NCBI GenBank assembly: GCA_014549065.1
Contig: JACDOX010000008.1
Span: 8,088,568-8,152,567 of the forward strand
Origin: Cardinalis cardinalis
Lineage: Eukaryota > Chordata > Aves > Passeriformes > Cardinalidae
DNA: 64,000 nucleotides
Reading direction: 5' to 3'
Each line of letters begins with the position of its first letter. Position 1 is the stretch's first letter. Shown here one piece after another: positions 40,201 through 52,448 of this stretch. The position numbers were made by a program, and so were the translations under genes. The notes under the pieces are model-generated. The model had not been told where the DNA came from, searched no databases, and saw only the letters and a list, made by a program, of their open reading frames with translations.

Positions 40201-42865
40201 GAGCCTTTTCCAACAGCTGCAGCATGGGACTGATGGCAGGAGAGAAGCCCGAGTGTTTGAAGAACAAACACTTTGTAGCGCTCCCTTTAACATTTTGCCT
40301 GTGACACTGCAGGATCTCGATCTTTGATCCAAAAATGACAAAAAGGACATGAACAGCAGTTCCTTCCTCTCAGATGTAAATGCTTGTTACAGATGTGACC
40401 TGCAAGATTCAGCTAAGCTTTCTCCAGCAGCAGACAGGGCTTGGAAGAAGGCGGTGTTGGTCATTCTCTGGAGAAGGGGTCCTGCTAGGTGATGGACAGT
40501 GAGATTTCATTTGTGCCCAGCAGAGTGGTCTCTGCCTGCTTCAGCTGCTTGTGCCAGCTGAGGAGTGCATCACCTCAGGTCTCAGCTGCAGGATAAACTT
40601 GTGTAGCCCCACAATAGCAGGCTGATGTGCATGGGGGTGGGGCAAGTTTTCTTCTCATCTTTGTGATTTGTCTGGAAATTGGAAACCTGTCCAGAGATAA
40701 ACTGGAAGCTGTCATTGGTGTCTTCACTGAGAATGGGAACAGGAATCATATCAGTGCCAGTCATGACGATACAAGTACAATTTCCTTGTTTAAAGCACTG
40801 CACCTAATTAACCTTTATGACAGCACAGCAATACAAGGAAATAGGGACCATTAACTTCAGTTTTGCTTTACAGAAAGGGAAGAGAAACATCAGTGGCAGC
40901 CCCATGCATTTCAAATTGAGGTAAGCTTGAAAAAGTCAGAAGGTTAAAAATAACAATAATCCACTTGGGGTTCTCAGAGCATTAAGAGTGCACTTGAATC
41001 AAACTTTCAGTTTTTTCTCCAAGAAACATCAGGACTGGAAACTTCTCTCCCATATATGCTTGTTTGTGACTCAACAACCAAGGCTTTCAGAAAATCACAC
41101 ATTTTCAGTCACAGTGGGGCAGAGGCAGTAAAGGTCAGAATGACTTCCTCAGTGTTGCTTAAAAAAGAGCTGGGAAAAGATGGAACTAAACTGTGTGAGT
41201 AGTTGACCCTCCACCCCCTGCTTGTTCCTCCAGACCAAACATTTTTCTAGGTGAGGGAACCTGCCTAAATCAACCAGTGGCCACTTAGTAGCTGTCAGAG
41301 GAGTAATTCAGGTTTGAACTAGTGACCTCACCCCTTCCTCCCACATCTGCTGAGGGACAGAGTGATGATATTGATTGTTTTTAGTAGGCCTCTGAGCAGC
41401 CTGGCTGCTTTGTCTGGGGCCCAGCAGGAGTGGAAAGATGCAAAACTAGTGCTGCTCTCTGACACTGCTTTCCTAGCTTGGAGCTGTTTTTATAAGTCAC
41501 TAGGAAAGAGCAACTTGCACAAGTCCTTAAAGTAAAGAGTTCACCCTGCCTGTCATATCACCTGCTGGCAGGGGCTGAGGGCAAGAGTAGTGCCTGTGCA
41601 GTTTGTCCTGGGCACTAGCACAGGCTCGCATTTTGTCTCTCCAAATGACTGCAGTGCAAAGCCCTGAAAAGTGTCATGGCAGNGCAGAAAGTTGTATCTG
41701 TTGTTAACAATCTCACTTCTGCCCATAGATCCATAGATGCTGTTAGGATCAGGTGAGAAGAACTGTCCCAGTGGGCAGGACCCCTGCTCTGGAAGAGAAG
41801 CCAGCCGGGAGTGCAGGTGGCGGTGGCCAAGGAGGAGAGTATGGGGAGACACCTCTGTTGTGGAGTGCCAGCCCCAGCCCAGAACGCAGGCATTGATACA
41901 GGAGAGCCTTTTAATCAGCTCTTTTCTCCTACTTATTCTTCTGTTCTAAGCTGCCATGGGGTGAAGTGAAGCTGAATGGACCCTTGAAAAGGCCAGGTCA
42001 TTGATGGAGAGGAAAAAGGGCTCTGCAGATTGTAAAGAGCTTTCATGAGCAGCATGGGCTGCAGCTGGCTCCAGGGAACAGAACTGTTCCCCTGCTTAGG
42101 CAGTGTGTCTGTCTCTCTGATTATTTTGTGTATTTCATCTCTGCTGTCTGTCTTGCTCTTAATCTGGACTCCTCTGTGCCAACAAAATGCTTAGCTCGCT
42201 CCATTGTCTGAGAGACTAATTTGCACTGTAAATCTGATGCTTATCTTACATGACAGCTTACTGTGGGGTTTATTGCAATCCTGAAGACAAACTAACCAGG
42301 GATAGCTTGAAAGCTTTCAACGCATCATCTGGAATATAGAACAAATATGACCCATTTCAGCTTGCCACCAGGTTAGGATGTGGTCCCTTGTGGTTGGGGT
42401 CACCAGAGATTTATCTTCTGCTCAAATCTATTCAAACCTGAGAATCTTTGAGTTTTGGTTTGNTTTTTTGTATATTTGGTTGATAGGTTTGGGATTTTTT
42501 GTGTGTGGTACATCTTCTGCTTTGTGTTGGAGCTGTTAGAGTGCTTCTGCAACAGCCTCTCACCCTCCCGGGGCCACATCTTCCATCCCTTCTGCCTGAG
42601 GAGTTCTAAGGACAGTGAGAGTGGCTGCAGACCAGGTGCAGGCAGTGTGCAAGCACTGGTGCTCCAGTGCGCTGCAGCTTTGTTGTCTCTGCCAAGCTTA
42701 AGCAGAAAGAACCTTTGTCCTTGCCTTGTCCTCATTAGTGTTTCCTGACACTTTGTCCAGTATGTTCTATCTCTGCTGGCAGAGTAATGTCCTCCCTCAG
42801 TCTCGTCTGCAGTTGCCACCTTCTCTCTGGTCCGTAGCTGTCCACCTGCAGGCATTCACATTCCC
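34263..42865. other. Intergenic or long 5' intron, no recognised feature
   Basis: No gene is supported. There is a short (TG)n run at about 39555-39582. If the first coding exon of the TMEM263-like gene lies to the left, this stretch is intron; I could not find that exon. Confidence 0.4.
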
Positions 42866-42933
42866 TGTAAGAGATACTTACACTAGTAAGTGTACACTTA
42901 CACTAGTAAGTGTAAGAGATACTTACACTAGTG
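42866..42933. repeat. Three-copy nested tandem and palindromic repeat
   Basis: Three head-to-tail units start with tgta at 42866, 42891 and 42911. Units 1 and 3 contain agagatacttacactagt. Unit 2 is 20 bp because five bases of that block are missing. Each unit holds a near-palindrome around actagt, and unit 3 holds the perfect palindrome acactagtgt. The array could extrude a small cruciform. It is not CRISPR: there are no spacers and the host is a vertebrate. Confidence 0.8.
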
Positions 42934-45710
42934 TAGTTCAGATAGCTGGGCAGCTCCAGAGGCATAAATCTTCCTACAGATAGGTTCCAGGTAGCCTAAG
43001 ATGCTACCTGGGGGAGAGCCAGAAGGATTATTGCTACTTTGATATAGGTCTTGGTTCTGCAGCTGAGCATGCCAGTAGGTGTTTAATCCCCAAAGCTTCT
43101 GCATTGCAGTCCTCTGGGACACAAAGGATCCCTCACATGGGGAGCAGAAATCCAAGATCTGCCATTCTTGAAGAATAGTGGTTGTTTGGAGGACCACTCT
43201 GGCTTTTCCCTAGTCCTGCTTTACAGTTGCATGGATTTCTGGACCCCTCAGTTCTTCCTGCCCTTGGACTGCAGACAAAATACAGAAATGGCTGTACTGG
43301 ATAAGCACTGTGGAGCAGTTGAGGACTAGCAGCTAAAGTGGACTTGGAGCCAATGGGTCTCAGTAACATTGAGGGAGAGGAGAAAAAGAAAACCTCTTGA
43401 GAAACTGTTGAAGAATAGGTAAGGAATAAGTTGTATACTGGGTAGAACTGTACACTGGAAACTCTGTACTGGCCCTTGTCCAGCTCCATATTTCAATCCA
43501 TGTTATCGGATAGATGTGCAATTTAAGGCTTATTCCAAGTCATCAGAGCTAGTGAGCATCAGACTCCCTGCCCAAGGGAGACCTGTGTTCAGACTGGGAG
43601 AAGCTTAGGGGAAAATGTATGAATCCAAGAAAACTCCAAACTCTGCTGAATTTTAGAGGACAAAAATACCTGGAGACGAATCATCACACCACCTGATTCT
43701 GGTTAGGGTTAGAGTTGAGAGAGTCAAAGAGTCTACAGCTCCAGGAACACTGCAGCTTGAAAAAGCTGGCACCACTGCCATGGTGATTGCAGCAGGGCCC
43801 CAACATTGCTACTCCCATGTTTTTCTGATAGTGTTGTATTAGGGTTCCTCTTAGGCTAGTGGGGAATATTTCAGCCCCTTCTGCTGGGCTGTGATAAGCA
43901 GGATCTGGATGCTTTCACANAAAATTGGAGTCTGATATCACTTTATGCAAATACAACAAAACTGCAGTGATTGAACAGGCAGCAATATCCTTCTGTAGTC
44001 CTCTCTACCTAACAAGATGCTCCAATGAATAAAGCCATGGGAGCTTCCATCCTTCAGGAAACGATCTAACAAAACTGTTGGATAACCAAATATGTGCCAG
44101 AATCATTCCCAAGTAACTGCTATTTAGCTTTTTACAGACCTAACTCATGTTCTGCCTTTTTTTTACCTTTTTTGTCTGCATTTTTTTGCTGATGCTCACT
44201 TTGTGATTCATTGGGAGGAGGGGGAAAACCACAGCCTATAAACATTTAGGTTTTCTGCTCTTCTGACACAATTTGTTGTCCATCTAAAAATTATTCCCAC
44301 TTAGCACCGTCTGCAGTTGCAGAAGCACAAACATTCACCANTTTGCTGTCTCTGTAACAGAGCTGGAAATACAATATTCATTACCCCAGCTGAAGCTATT
44401 TTCTTACACTGTGAGGTCAGAGGCATTATTTCATGCTGGAGAATTAGAAAGATTAACAGGTTGGGTGGACTGGCCACTTTCTGAACTGAATCACCATCCC
44501 AGAATGGAAACTTCAGTGGATTTGATATCACCTGCCCATCACCTCTACTTTTGTGGGTGTTGTCACTTGTTTTCAAACACAGAACAAACTACAGTGGCAT
44601 AATAAAAGCAGAAAATGAATTCTCATAGTTGGACCTGCAAACCTTCCACACCAGCTCCCCGTGGATTTCAGGGTGAACACACTTCTTTTTTTTCTGCCAG
44701 GATTGCTTTATTGTGTTTTTCAATTGTTAGTAACTCATCTCATGCACAGAACTGGCAGCGAATCAGAAGTCAGAGTGTCCAAAATACCTTGGCCCCTGAA
44801 CAGAGCTGCTCTTGCTTTGCTGCCTGCACACCACTTTGTTAGCTGATGCAGAGGGAGAGGGTTGTGTGCAGGCCAGCAGGAGTTGTCAGGTTTGAATCCT
44901 GTGAGAAGCAGTTCAGAGTCAACCCTTTCCCAAGAAGTGGTTGAGCTGTGAACATTATATCTGCAGTGTTGTGGGCAGGTGTGATGGCAGCTTGGGCGGG
45001 TATATCATGCTGGCCTTGATCCAGCTGGCACAGGTAAACCAGCAGTGACACAGTGTAGTAACTTAAGCACTGTCTTAGCACTGTTAAATACATAGCTGGG
45101 ATCTCTGGAGGGCTTGTACAACCCGAGGTGACGTTTCTGTCACTGTATCTTTACTGCAGTTTGCTATCTCTGCTCACTCAATTACACTCTTGCAGATAAG
45201 TCTGTGCNGTGCCTCAGTTCCACATCTGACATGAGCCCAGACCTGCTTCCAAGCAGATGCTTCTGAGGACCTGCAGGCCACACAAACATCAGCTGTTGCT
45301 GTCTGTAGTTCATGCCTCCTGTGCTGGCATTAGTCTTTGTGATTTAGTGGCATTAGCCAACACGCATGGGAGGGGAATTAAATCTCTTGTAAAGTGGGAT
45401 TTGCTTTGCACTGCAGCACAAAGGCTCACAAATTTGGGGCTGTAACTGACCTGCCTTTTTCCCTTCTTTGTCATGCAGGCAATTCTGTTCCCTCTCCTAC
45501 CATCTCAAAGTCCTTTCCTGCTATGCCATAGGCCTGGGATTGCCTTGGTTTCTCCTTCAGGCACCAAGAGGTCTAGGGCTGCAAGGCAAGGCATTATGCA
45601 CATGAAAGCATGTGCCACGTGCCAGGACAACCATCCTCAGCTGGAAAGNGTGCCCAGGGAGATCTCCAGCATGACCACTTCTGACATTCCCTTTCTCTCT
45701 CTCCCCACAG
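42934..45710. other. Intron or upstream flank of the TMEM263-like gene
   Basis: No coding exon is recognised. The 3' end is a strong acceptor: a pyrimidine run (ccctttctctctctccccac) directly before the AG at 45709-45710. That shows at least one exon exists upstream. Confidence 0.5.
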
Positions 45711-45997
45711 ATGCCAGCAAGGACCACCCTCAGCAGCAGGCAGGAGTCATCTGGAGAGTGACAGGCGGCCTATTCAGTATCACCCGGGGAGCTGTGGGGG
45801 CCACACTGGGAGGAGTTGCCTGGGTGGGCAGCAAGAGTCTGGAGCTCACCAAAACAGCTGTGACCAGTGTCCCCGCTGCCGGCGTTGGACTGGTGAAGGG
45901 CAGCGTCTCAGCAGTGACCGGCGGCGTCGGAGCTGTGGGCAGCGCNGTCGCCAGCAAAGTCCCTTTCACTGCAAAGAAGAAAGACAAGGCTGACTAA
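45711..45997 (+). CDS. TMEM263-family protein, last coding exon (partial gene)
   Basis: This is the last coding exon of a small two-pass membrane protein related to TMEM263. It gives 94 full codons plus a split first codon, ending at TAA 45995-45997. The exon starts straight after a strong acceptor (ctctctctccccacag) in phase 1. It begins ASKDHPQQQAGVIWRVTGG. Two glycine- and alanine-rich hydrophobic stretches follow, at exon residues about 18-40 and 55-82. The end is the lysine-rich tail KVPFTAKKKDKAD. TMEM263 itself has the same parts in the same order (KDHPQQQ, RVTGG, glycine-rich membrane segments, KKKDKSD end). I judge this a paralogue, because several positions differ from TMEM263 as I remember it and because it lies beside CHST1. 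TMEM263 itself lies beside CRY1 in human. In the family, TMEM263 loss causes dwarfism in chicken; the function of this relative is unknown. The one N (45946) is in a GCN codon, so Ala whatever the base. The frame is intact and all visible motifs are kept, which argues against a pseudogene. The first coding exon, expected to give about 20 residues, was not found. Confidence 0.85.
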
Positions 45998-47960
45998 TCC
46001 CTGTCACAGCTCCCTTCCAAAAGATCAACCTGCCCATACTGTCCCCCTGCCCAGCACCTCTTTGAGTTGGAACCAGCCGCTTCAGGGAGGCTCGAGCACC
46101 CGAGCAGACTCTGGCTGCAGCCTGCTCAGCACCGCCTGCCTAGCCCAGAGCTCACAGAGCCACTGTCAATGCCTTTCACTCCCATCACCTACTGGGAACC
46201 ATCTTTACTCTGAGGACTTTAAAGGCATGATTGTCTCTGTCTTGTAGTTTCCTTCCTCTGTTCTTGTTCTTGTAAGCATGGAGGGATGGGAGAAGGCATC
46301 AGGCTCCTACTGCCTGGAGGTGAAGGGAGTAACAGGGGATGGGGGGAACTATGCCTGGCTTGAAGTGTGGTTTGTGTAGTNAAATTCAACTTCAGCTGGG
46401 AAGACAGCCTCTGAAACACCCCTTCCCTCTGGAAGGTGTGTTTGGGAGGTGTGCCTGGCAGAGAACTGCAGAAGTCTCATCGACACAAAGGAGATATACT
46501 GTGAAGAGGGGAAGCCTCCCTCCTGCCCTGCACCTCTTTTGTTTGCAGGGCCCATCCCCACAAGCTGCTCCCAGTCACTTACTCCCCGGCTGAATTGAAC
46601 CCTTCAGAAAGGGAGCCCTCAAGCTCAGCAGAGCAGCTCTGGGGTGATGCCACACCAGAGCATAATACTTCCCAGACCATCAACTTCTGCACTGATTTTC
46701 TTGGTGAGAGGGAGGAGTATGAAAGCTGCTGTATGTTTGCATTTGAGGAAGGAGCTGACAGTGGCACTTGCCAGGCCTCTGTGATACTGCAGTACAGGCA
46801 GTGATGTTCCACAGAGAGACCAGGCCTTTTGTTTGAGCCTTGAAGTCCTTCCAGTATCCCACGCTGTAACAAGGGCATTTTGTCTCTTGGCCACACTCAC
46901 GCTCCACAGACGTCACTAGTAACCGGGAGCAAGTGTGTTCCCAAATGCCATCCAAATTCTGCTGCAGGGATGGTGGGGAAGCTGAGAGTCTTGCTCTCCC
47001 CACAACTCAGCACCCTGGGAGTGGGGGCCTGGGTATGAGTGGGCTGCACCATGTTGGAGAACACTTCCCAAGGGGCTGAGCATCCTCCAACAGCAGTTAG
47101 CCTGCACAGGGCACCAGCAACTCGTCTTCTGCACGCTGCTCCTGCAGCCCCAGCCCGGCTCCTCTAAAGGACCATGTTGCACTAAATAGCCCACCCATAG
47201 TCGTAGTGCCGCAGAAACCCAGANACCTGCATCCATCTGGGGGTGACAGCCATCCTCAGCCTGGCCCCTGATGCTCAAGGGGCCATGTGGCATTGTACAG
47301 ACACATACAAATACAAACAGGCACTCACTCACTCCCTCCAAGGTCCCCTGTAATTCTTGGGATGAGGAAAGCCCCAGGCTCCACCATTAACTCTGCTGCT
47401 CCTGGCTTTGGCAGGTGATTTGCCTAGGTNTGTAGGTGTTGGATGCATAGGCAAGGGAAGCAGTGCTTGTGCTGTATTTTATAAACATGCGTGTGTGTTA
47501 GCGTGCATCTAAGTCCACAGGCATGTCTTCAGCCAGGGAAACAAACCTGTGCCACTGCTGCAGAGGAGTTCACGCAGTCATCTTTGGCACTTCCAGCATA
47601 TAGTTTTTATATAGGGTCCTGGTCAAAAGAAAAATCATGTTTTAGAGGATGTTTTGCCCTCTGTTGCCCAAGAGCATAGTTTATTGAAACCAAAGGAATG
47701 TGAAAAATCCCCTTTCTCCTGTCTGTGCTGTTTGTTTTCTCTCAGCCCTATCTTTTGGACATTGAAGCCAACTTTCTTGATCTTCATTTCCCCTTGGAGG
47801 TCGTTGCACTTCCTGACTGCTCTCTTGTGCTTAGGACTTAGACATCAGGGAATATTTAAGTACAACACACACACACCCCCGCCACCATTTTTGCTGAATG
47901 TTCTTGAGCTTGTGATGCAGTTTTCGTTCTGACCTTTATTAAATCTACATTTTGGGATGT
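45998..47960 (+). other. Putative 3' UTR of the TMEM263-like gene
   Basis: No intron or new frame is evident after the stop. An ATTAAA variant polyadenylation signal lies at 47938-47943. It is followed by GT-rich sequence (gggatgtatgttgctgtgtc), a reasonable downstream element, which would give a UTR of about 1.95 kb. A (CA)n run lies at about 47863-47876. Longer UTRs ending further right are possible. Confidence 0.4.
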
Positions 47961-48578
47961 ATGTTGCTGTGTCCCCCTGATAATCATGCTGGTGTTAGTC
48001 ACTCTCCATTCCCTTTGCTAGGTAGCCCCTGCTGTTTGCAGTGGTAAGAAGCTGCTGATCTCCAGTTTGCTACTCTTGACAGCATGAGAAAGGTTTGACT
48101 TATATTTTTGTTTCTGAAGAGGAAGCAGCATTTGGTAGGTGTGTGCTTTTCCTCACTTTATGTCCTTTGTTCTGGTGAAGGCCAAGTTGACCCTGACATG
48201 CCGTTTTTGTCTCTGAAGGCAGCGGCTTCACAGAAAGATCAGGCCTTGATGTGTGCCTGTACTTTGCTGGGATGCTCGTGGCAGTTGTCAAGGCTAGAAG
48301 TCCTGTCTGTTTTCCCTTTGTCTCAAACACCCTGCAAAGCTGGAGGACAGTTTGCAGGACATGGACATGGATCTCTACTCACTGCTCTCCCTGAGCACAA
48401 CTCATCTCTTATTCCAGATCACAGACTGCCTCTGAAGCGAGCTCTAGCCCCAAAGCTGAAAGCTGCTTGTGTGTAACTAGCTGTGTTGCCAGCAGCCCCC
48501 TGAAAAAGATAGCTTCTGGCCAGTTGGGACAGAAGAGTCTTCTTCCTCAATGTCTCTCCCAGGTCTTGGACAGGAGAA
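47961..48578. other. Intergenic or extended 3' UTR, no recognised feature
   Basis: No coding or repeat feature is supported. Confidence 0.35.
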
Positions 48579-48651
48579 GATAGAATATAAGAATTTAGAA
48601 TAAGAATATAAGAATATAGAATATAAGAATATAGAAGATAGAATATAAGAA
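48579..48651. repeat. AT-rich minisatellite of (ata)agaatata type
   Basis: Irregular tandem units of agaatata and tagaatataagaat fill about 73 bp. On the minus strand they create a run of Tyr/Ile/Leu codons, which explains the odd frames there. The copies are imperfect, so the repeat is old or was extended by slippage. Confidence 0.85.
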
Positions 48652-51600
48652 CCTTCAGCAGCCAGCCCTGGGTGGGTGGTGGGAGGCTGATTGTGCTTTT
48701 GGCTAAACAGTGTCTCTTGCTGGGGGAGGCAGTACATCCTGCCCAAGCTGTTGTCTGCAGGCCCTGTGTGTACACAGCAGGCGTGGCAAATGGGATAAAG
48801 GTAAGGAAAGCCACTGGGCCCCTGAAGGTTTCCCATCTTTTTATTTCTTCTGTGCATCCTTGCAGGAAATAGAGTAAAGCCTGTCATTTGTCTGGAACTT
48901 CGTTTCCTTGCAGGATGGCCTGGAGAAGAAGAGATGAGCTGGAGAGGAGAACTCACAGCCTAAATCACTGTTCTTACATCCCTGCTAACAGGACAGTTCA
49001 GGGACCGTGAGTAGCAAGAGATCAAATTAGCAGGCAGGGGTAGAAGATTAAATCTACTCCAAAAACAAGGCCTCACGCTGCTAAACAGGCATTCAGGAAT
49101 AAGTGACTCTCCAGGACTCAAAGGCTTTAAGAAAGTCTGTGCTAGGCCTGCTCAGTTCACTGTGGTGACCCAGTCCCAGCCTGCTTTTCTGGGCATTTAC
49201 AGTGCCAGAGCAGAGGGAAAAAAGGGTCAGTCTTCCCAGGCTAAAAGTAAAGATGCCTTCTGACAGCTTTGGTTGCAGGACAGCAGGATCTGGATTGGAT
49301 GAGGGAGCTGTTGGCTCTTGTAAGATGCCCTCTCTTTCCTCCTCCCCCACTACAGAGACTCCAGTCACCCAGGCCACCGGTGCAGCCCTTCTCTCACTGC
49401 CCATTCATGGTACAAAGGGCAAAAACTGTGTTGTGCATAAATCCCATGGCTACTGGATGGGGTACCTTGGTACCAAATAGGAGGGGGTGGCATCGGGGTA
49501 GAGGGAAGGATTAAAGGGAGTTGATACACAGAAGATGAGGAGAGAGTGGTGTGACAAGAGGACTTGAGGAGTGAGGGAACAAGAAAACGAGGACCATGGA
49601 AAGAATTTGTTTCTTAGGACAGGCTTTGAATCAGAAGATGAGTGCAATGGGGTTTGTCCTAGGGAAGAGCACAGAAAGGGGAGTGAATCAATGTGGCTTT
49701 TGGTGTGTGGTGGTGGCACATACCTGGCTTGTGCCCTGCTTCCATAGTAATGATGATTGCTAGCAGTTTCCATTTAGATAGATCAGTGGATGGTTGAAGC
49801 ATCAGATCAGCTCCCTTCTTATCACCCACCCTTCCCAAATCTCCCCCTGGCTTTTGTCATGATCTCCCCATGATGGGGCTGGGTCTCCCCCATGGTGGAG
49901 GTGGGATGTGGCCATGTTTGCAGCCCTGTGTCCCACCTTGCCTGGCTGTTCCCTGTGCCTGACAAACATGTCCTGGCTGAAAGGAGACCCACAGGTGCAT
50001 CCTCTCCTCCCTTTTCCCTGACCTTAGTCTCATTATCCTATACTTTTTTATCCCTCCCTTAGCTTTCTGTCTTGCCCATGGATAGAGCTCCCCAAAGCTT
50101 TTGGTGAGACTTTCATTAAACATCCACACTCTCAGTGTCTGGGAGGGCAGAGGGTGATTGCCCCTGCAGTTCCACTGGCTGGGAGAGAAGTGCATGTCTT
50201 CCACCCCTCTCTGTCCCCTTGTGTTTTGTGTGTGGAAAATCTTAACCCGCTTCTTTTTCTGTGGGTTCCCTTGTTGGCTCTTATCCCTGTGGGTGGGTCA
50301 TTTCCGTGTCTCCATTGCAAAGTCATCCTTGTAAAAACAACAGCATGAGTGGGAATATGGAGATGGTTAGAGAGAGCCGCAGAGCCAGGGCCCAACTCTG
50401 CTTCTGTAGGAGCTGAGGAGGCCTTTGGCAACTCAAAACTGTGGCCACACGGTCCTGTGCACAGTGCTGGGCTCCAGAGAACACTTTTGTTCTTTATCAT
50501 TTCATTGTCTGTAATTGGTTTCCTACTGAATTTGTTTGCTTGGTTTGTTTTGCAGTGTGTTTCTGGGAATATTCTGCATCTCTGTATTTTAATTACAGTA
50601 AAATTTGAGGATAAAAACCGTGATTATGCTGGCTCTTGTTCCTAGTGGGGGGAAATGAGGAGAGGAAGCACAATTGAAGGAAGATGTTAGAGATTCCTTG
50701 GGAAATTAGATCTCTCCCCTAAGGGCTCTGGATGAGGCACCAAGCAAGGCAGAATCTCCATCCCTGCTTAAACTAGGACATAGCTTTCAAGTGTGGTTCA
50801 AAAGCCATTTTGCTGCAGGCGCCTTTCCTGATTGGAATGGTAAGAACAGTTTGGATAAGACTTCTAAACTCAATTTTTTGTGTTGGTTTAAAGACCAATG
50901 CATAAGAGGGCTTTCAGGCTGGGGACAGCTGGCCTAGCCCTGAAAGTGGGATCTCAGCAGCTGAAGATGGGAAATTTTGCCTCTACAGCTGCTGTTCCTC
51001 CAGGCAGGTTTGCATAGCCACTTTTCCCAGCTGAGGAAGCAAATTCTGCTCACAGCAGCCTGCTCCTTCTGTAGGAGATGGGGTTTGACATCCCTCCCCA
51101 GGGCTGCAGCGAGCCCCCGTGGAGCAGCCTGACCCTCTGCTGGCTGGCTGGCAGTGTTGGTGCTGGGGGGCACAGCCAGCAACTCCAGGCACCTCGTCTG
51201 CTCCACGGGCACTTAACCCAGGGCAGAGCCACGCAGTGCTCCCTGGAATGCACAGCCCTCAAGGAAGATTGCAGGNCAGTGGCCAGGCAGTGCTGGATCA
51301 GCCACAAGACAGGGTGTCCCTTTTACTGGGTCGAGGCCAGGAGCCAACAGCTCAGCATTTGTTAAGTGCTGACAAAAGGATTAATTTAGTAACTAATAAC
51401 AGGGCAATCAAGCCATTTATTTGGTTGGCATTTTGCTGCCAGCTGCTTGGGAAGAGCAGCACACAGTGCACCAGTAAGGCTGTCTGCAGCCACCTCTGCC
51501 ACCTGCCCCATTCCTCCGTCCTCGCTTGCAGACTCAGCCAGGCAGTGTGGCTTGGGAGGCACCAAGCTGGTGGCAGGAGCAGGTTTGGCAATGACAGGTG

Positions 51601-52448
51601 GGTGAAGACACCTGGGGATGTGGTCTCTTCCAGGGGTTCCCCCATGCCCACTGTGGGGAGGGAGATGAGGAAAGTGCCCATCCCACAGCAAGTGCACGCC
51701 ATGCCCTCTCCCAGAGCTGGAACCATCCATGTAGCCTTGCAGACAGCACAAGTGAAGTACAGGTGCTGGAGCCATGAGCCCTGAGAAGCTCCNCAGCTTC
51801 TCACCTTTCCTGCAGCCCAGCTGGTTTGCCACATTAAGCCAAGTCGCAAAACACCACTACCAAGCTGCTCCTCCAGAGGTCTTTTAGGGGTGAAAGGATG
51901 GTGCAAAATCACCTATAGTTACAGCTTTGTCCTGTCTCACTCAGGCAGTGTGTCCCGTCCCCCTGTGTGCAACTGCAGCACCCAGTCTTCTCCCAAGAAA
52001 GAGTGGGTAAAAGCTGGTGGGCAGCATAGCTCAGAAGAGACCTTTGGAGAGAAGACCTGCCCAGGTAAGTGGTCTGTGGGTGGCTGAGACACCTCTGGGC
52101 CAGGAGCAGTCTCAAAGCTGGGAGTGTGCAGCTGTGAGTAGATGTCACAAGTTGTTGTCTCATCTCTCTGTGGGTCGCTGCCCTGCCTGGCTCCAGGAGC
52201 ANCTGGAAAACTGCTGGGCCACTGTTGTCCTCTGTACCCAGGGGACTGGCCCCAGTGNCTTCCCATCTGCAACTGCTTGTGGTCTGCAGGACATGTCTCA
52301 AGGGCTCGACTGTGCCAGCTGGGTTGGAGGAGCTGGCCAGCTGTTTCATCAGACAGGGATCAAGTAGACCANCAATGTCTTGTGTAACGCTTTCCATGTT
52401 CCTGCCTTGCATGCCTGGCTCCCCCATTCAGCAGCTTTCTGACCTGCC
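48652..52448. other. Intergenic between convergent genes, no gene recognised
   Basis: There is no supported exon. At about 51366-51440 a compact AT-rich stretch (ggattaatttagtaactaat near 51378) resembles a noncoding regulatory element. Near 50580-50640 an A-rich stretch with gataaa could be a non-canonical transcript end. Both are weak. Confidence 0.35.

Noticed and set aside
42866..42933. CRISPR-like direct repeats
   Set aside because: Units are contiguous without unique spacers, and this is vertebrate DNA.
43001..43030. Possible first exon of the TMEM263-like gene (MLPGGEPEG reading)
   Set aside because: No splice donor follows in the right phase and the similarity is too short.
43702..43716. 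Telomere-like ggttagggttag
   Set aside because: Only about two units; chance is a sufficient explanation.
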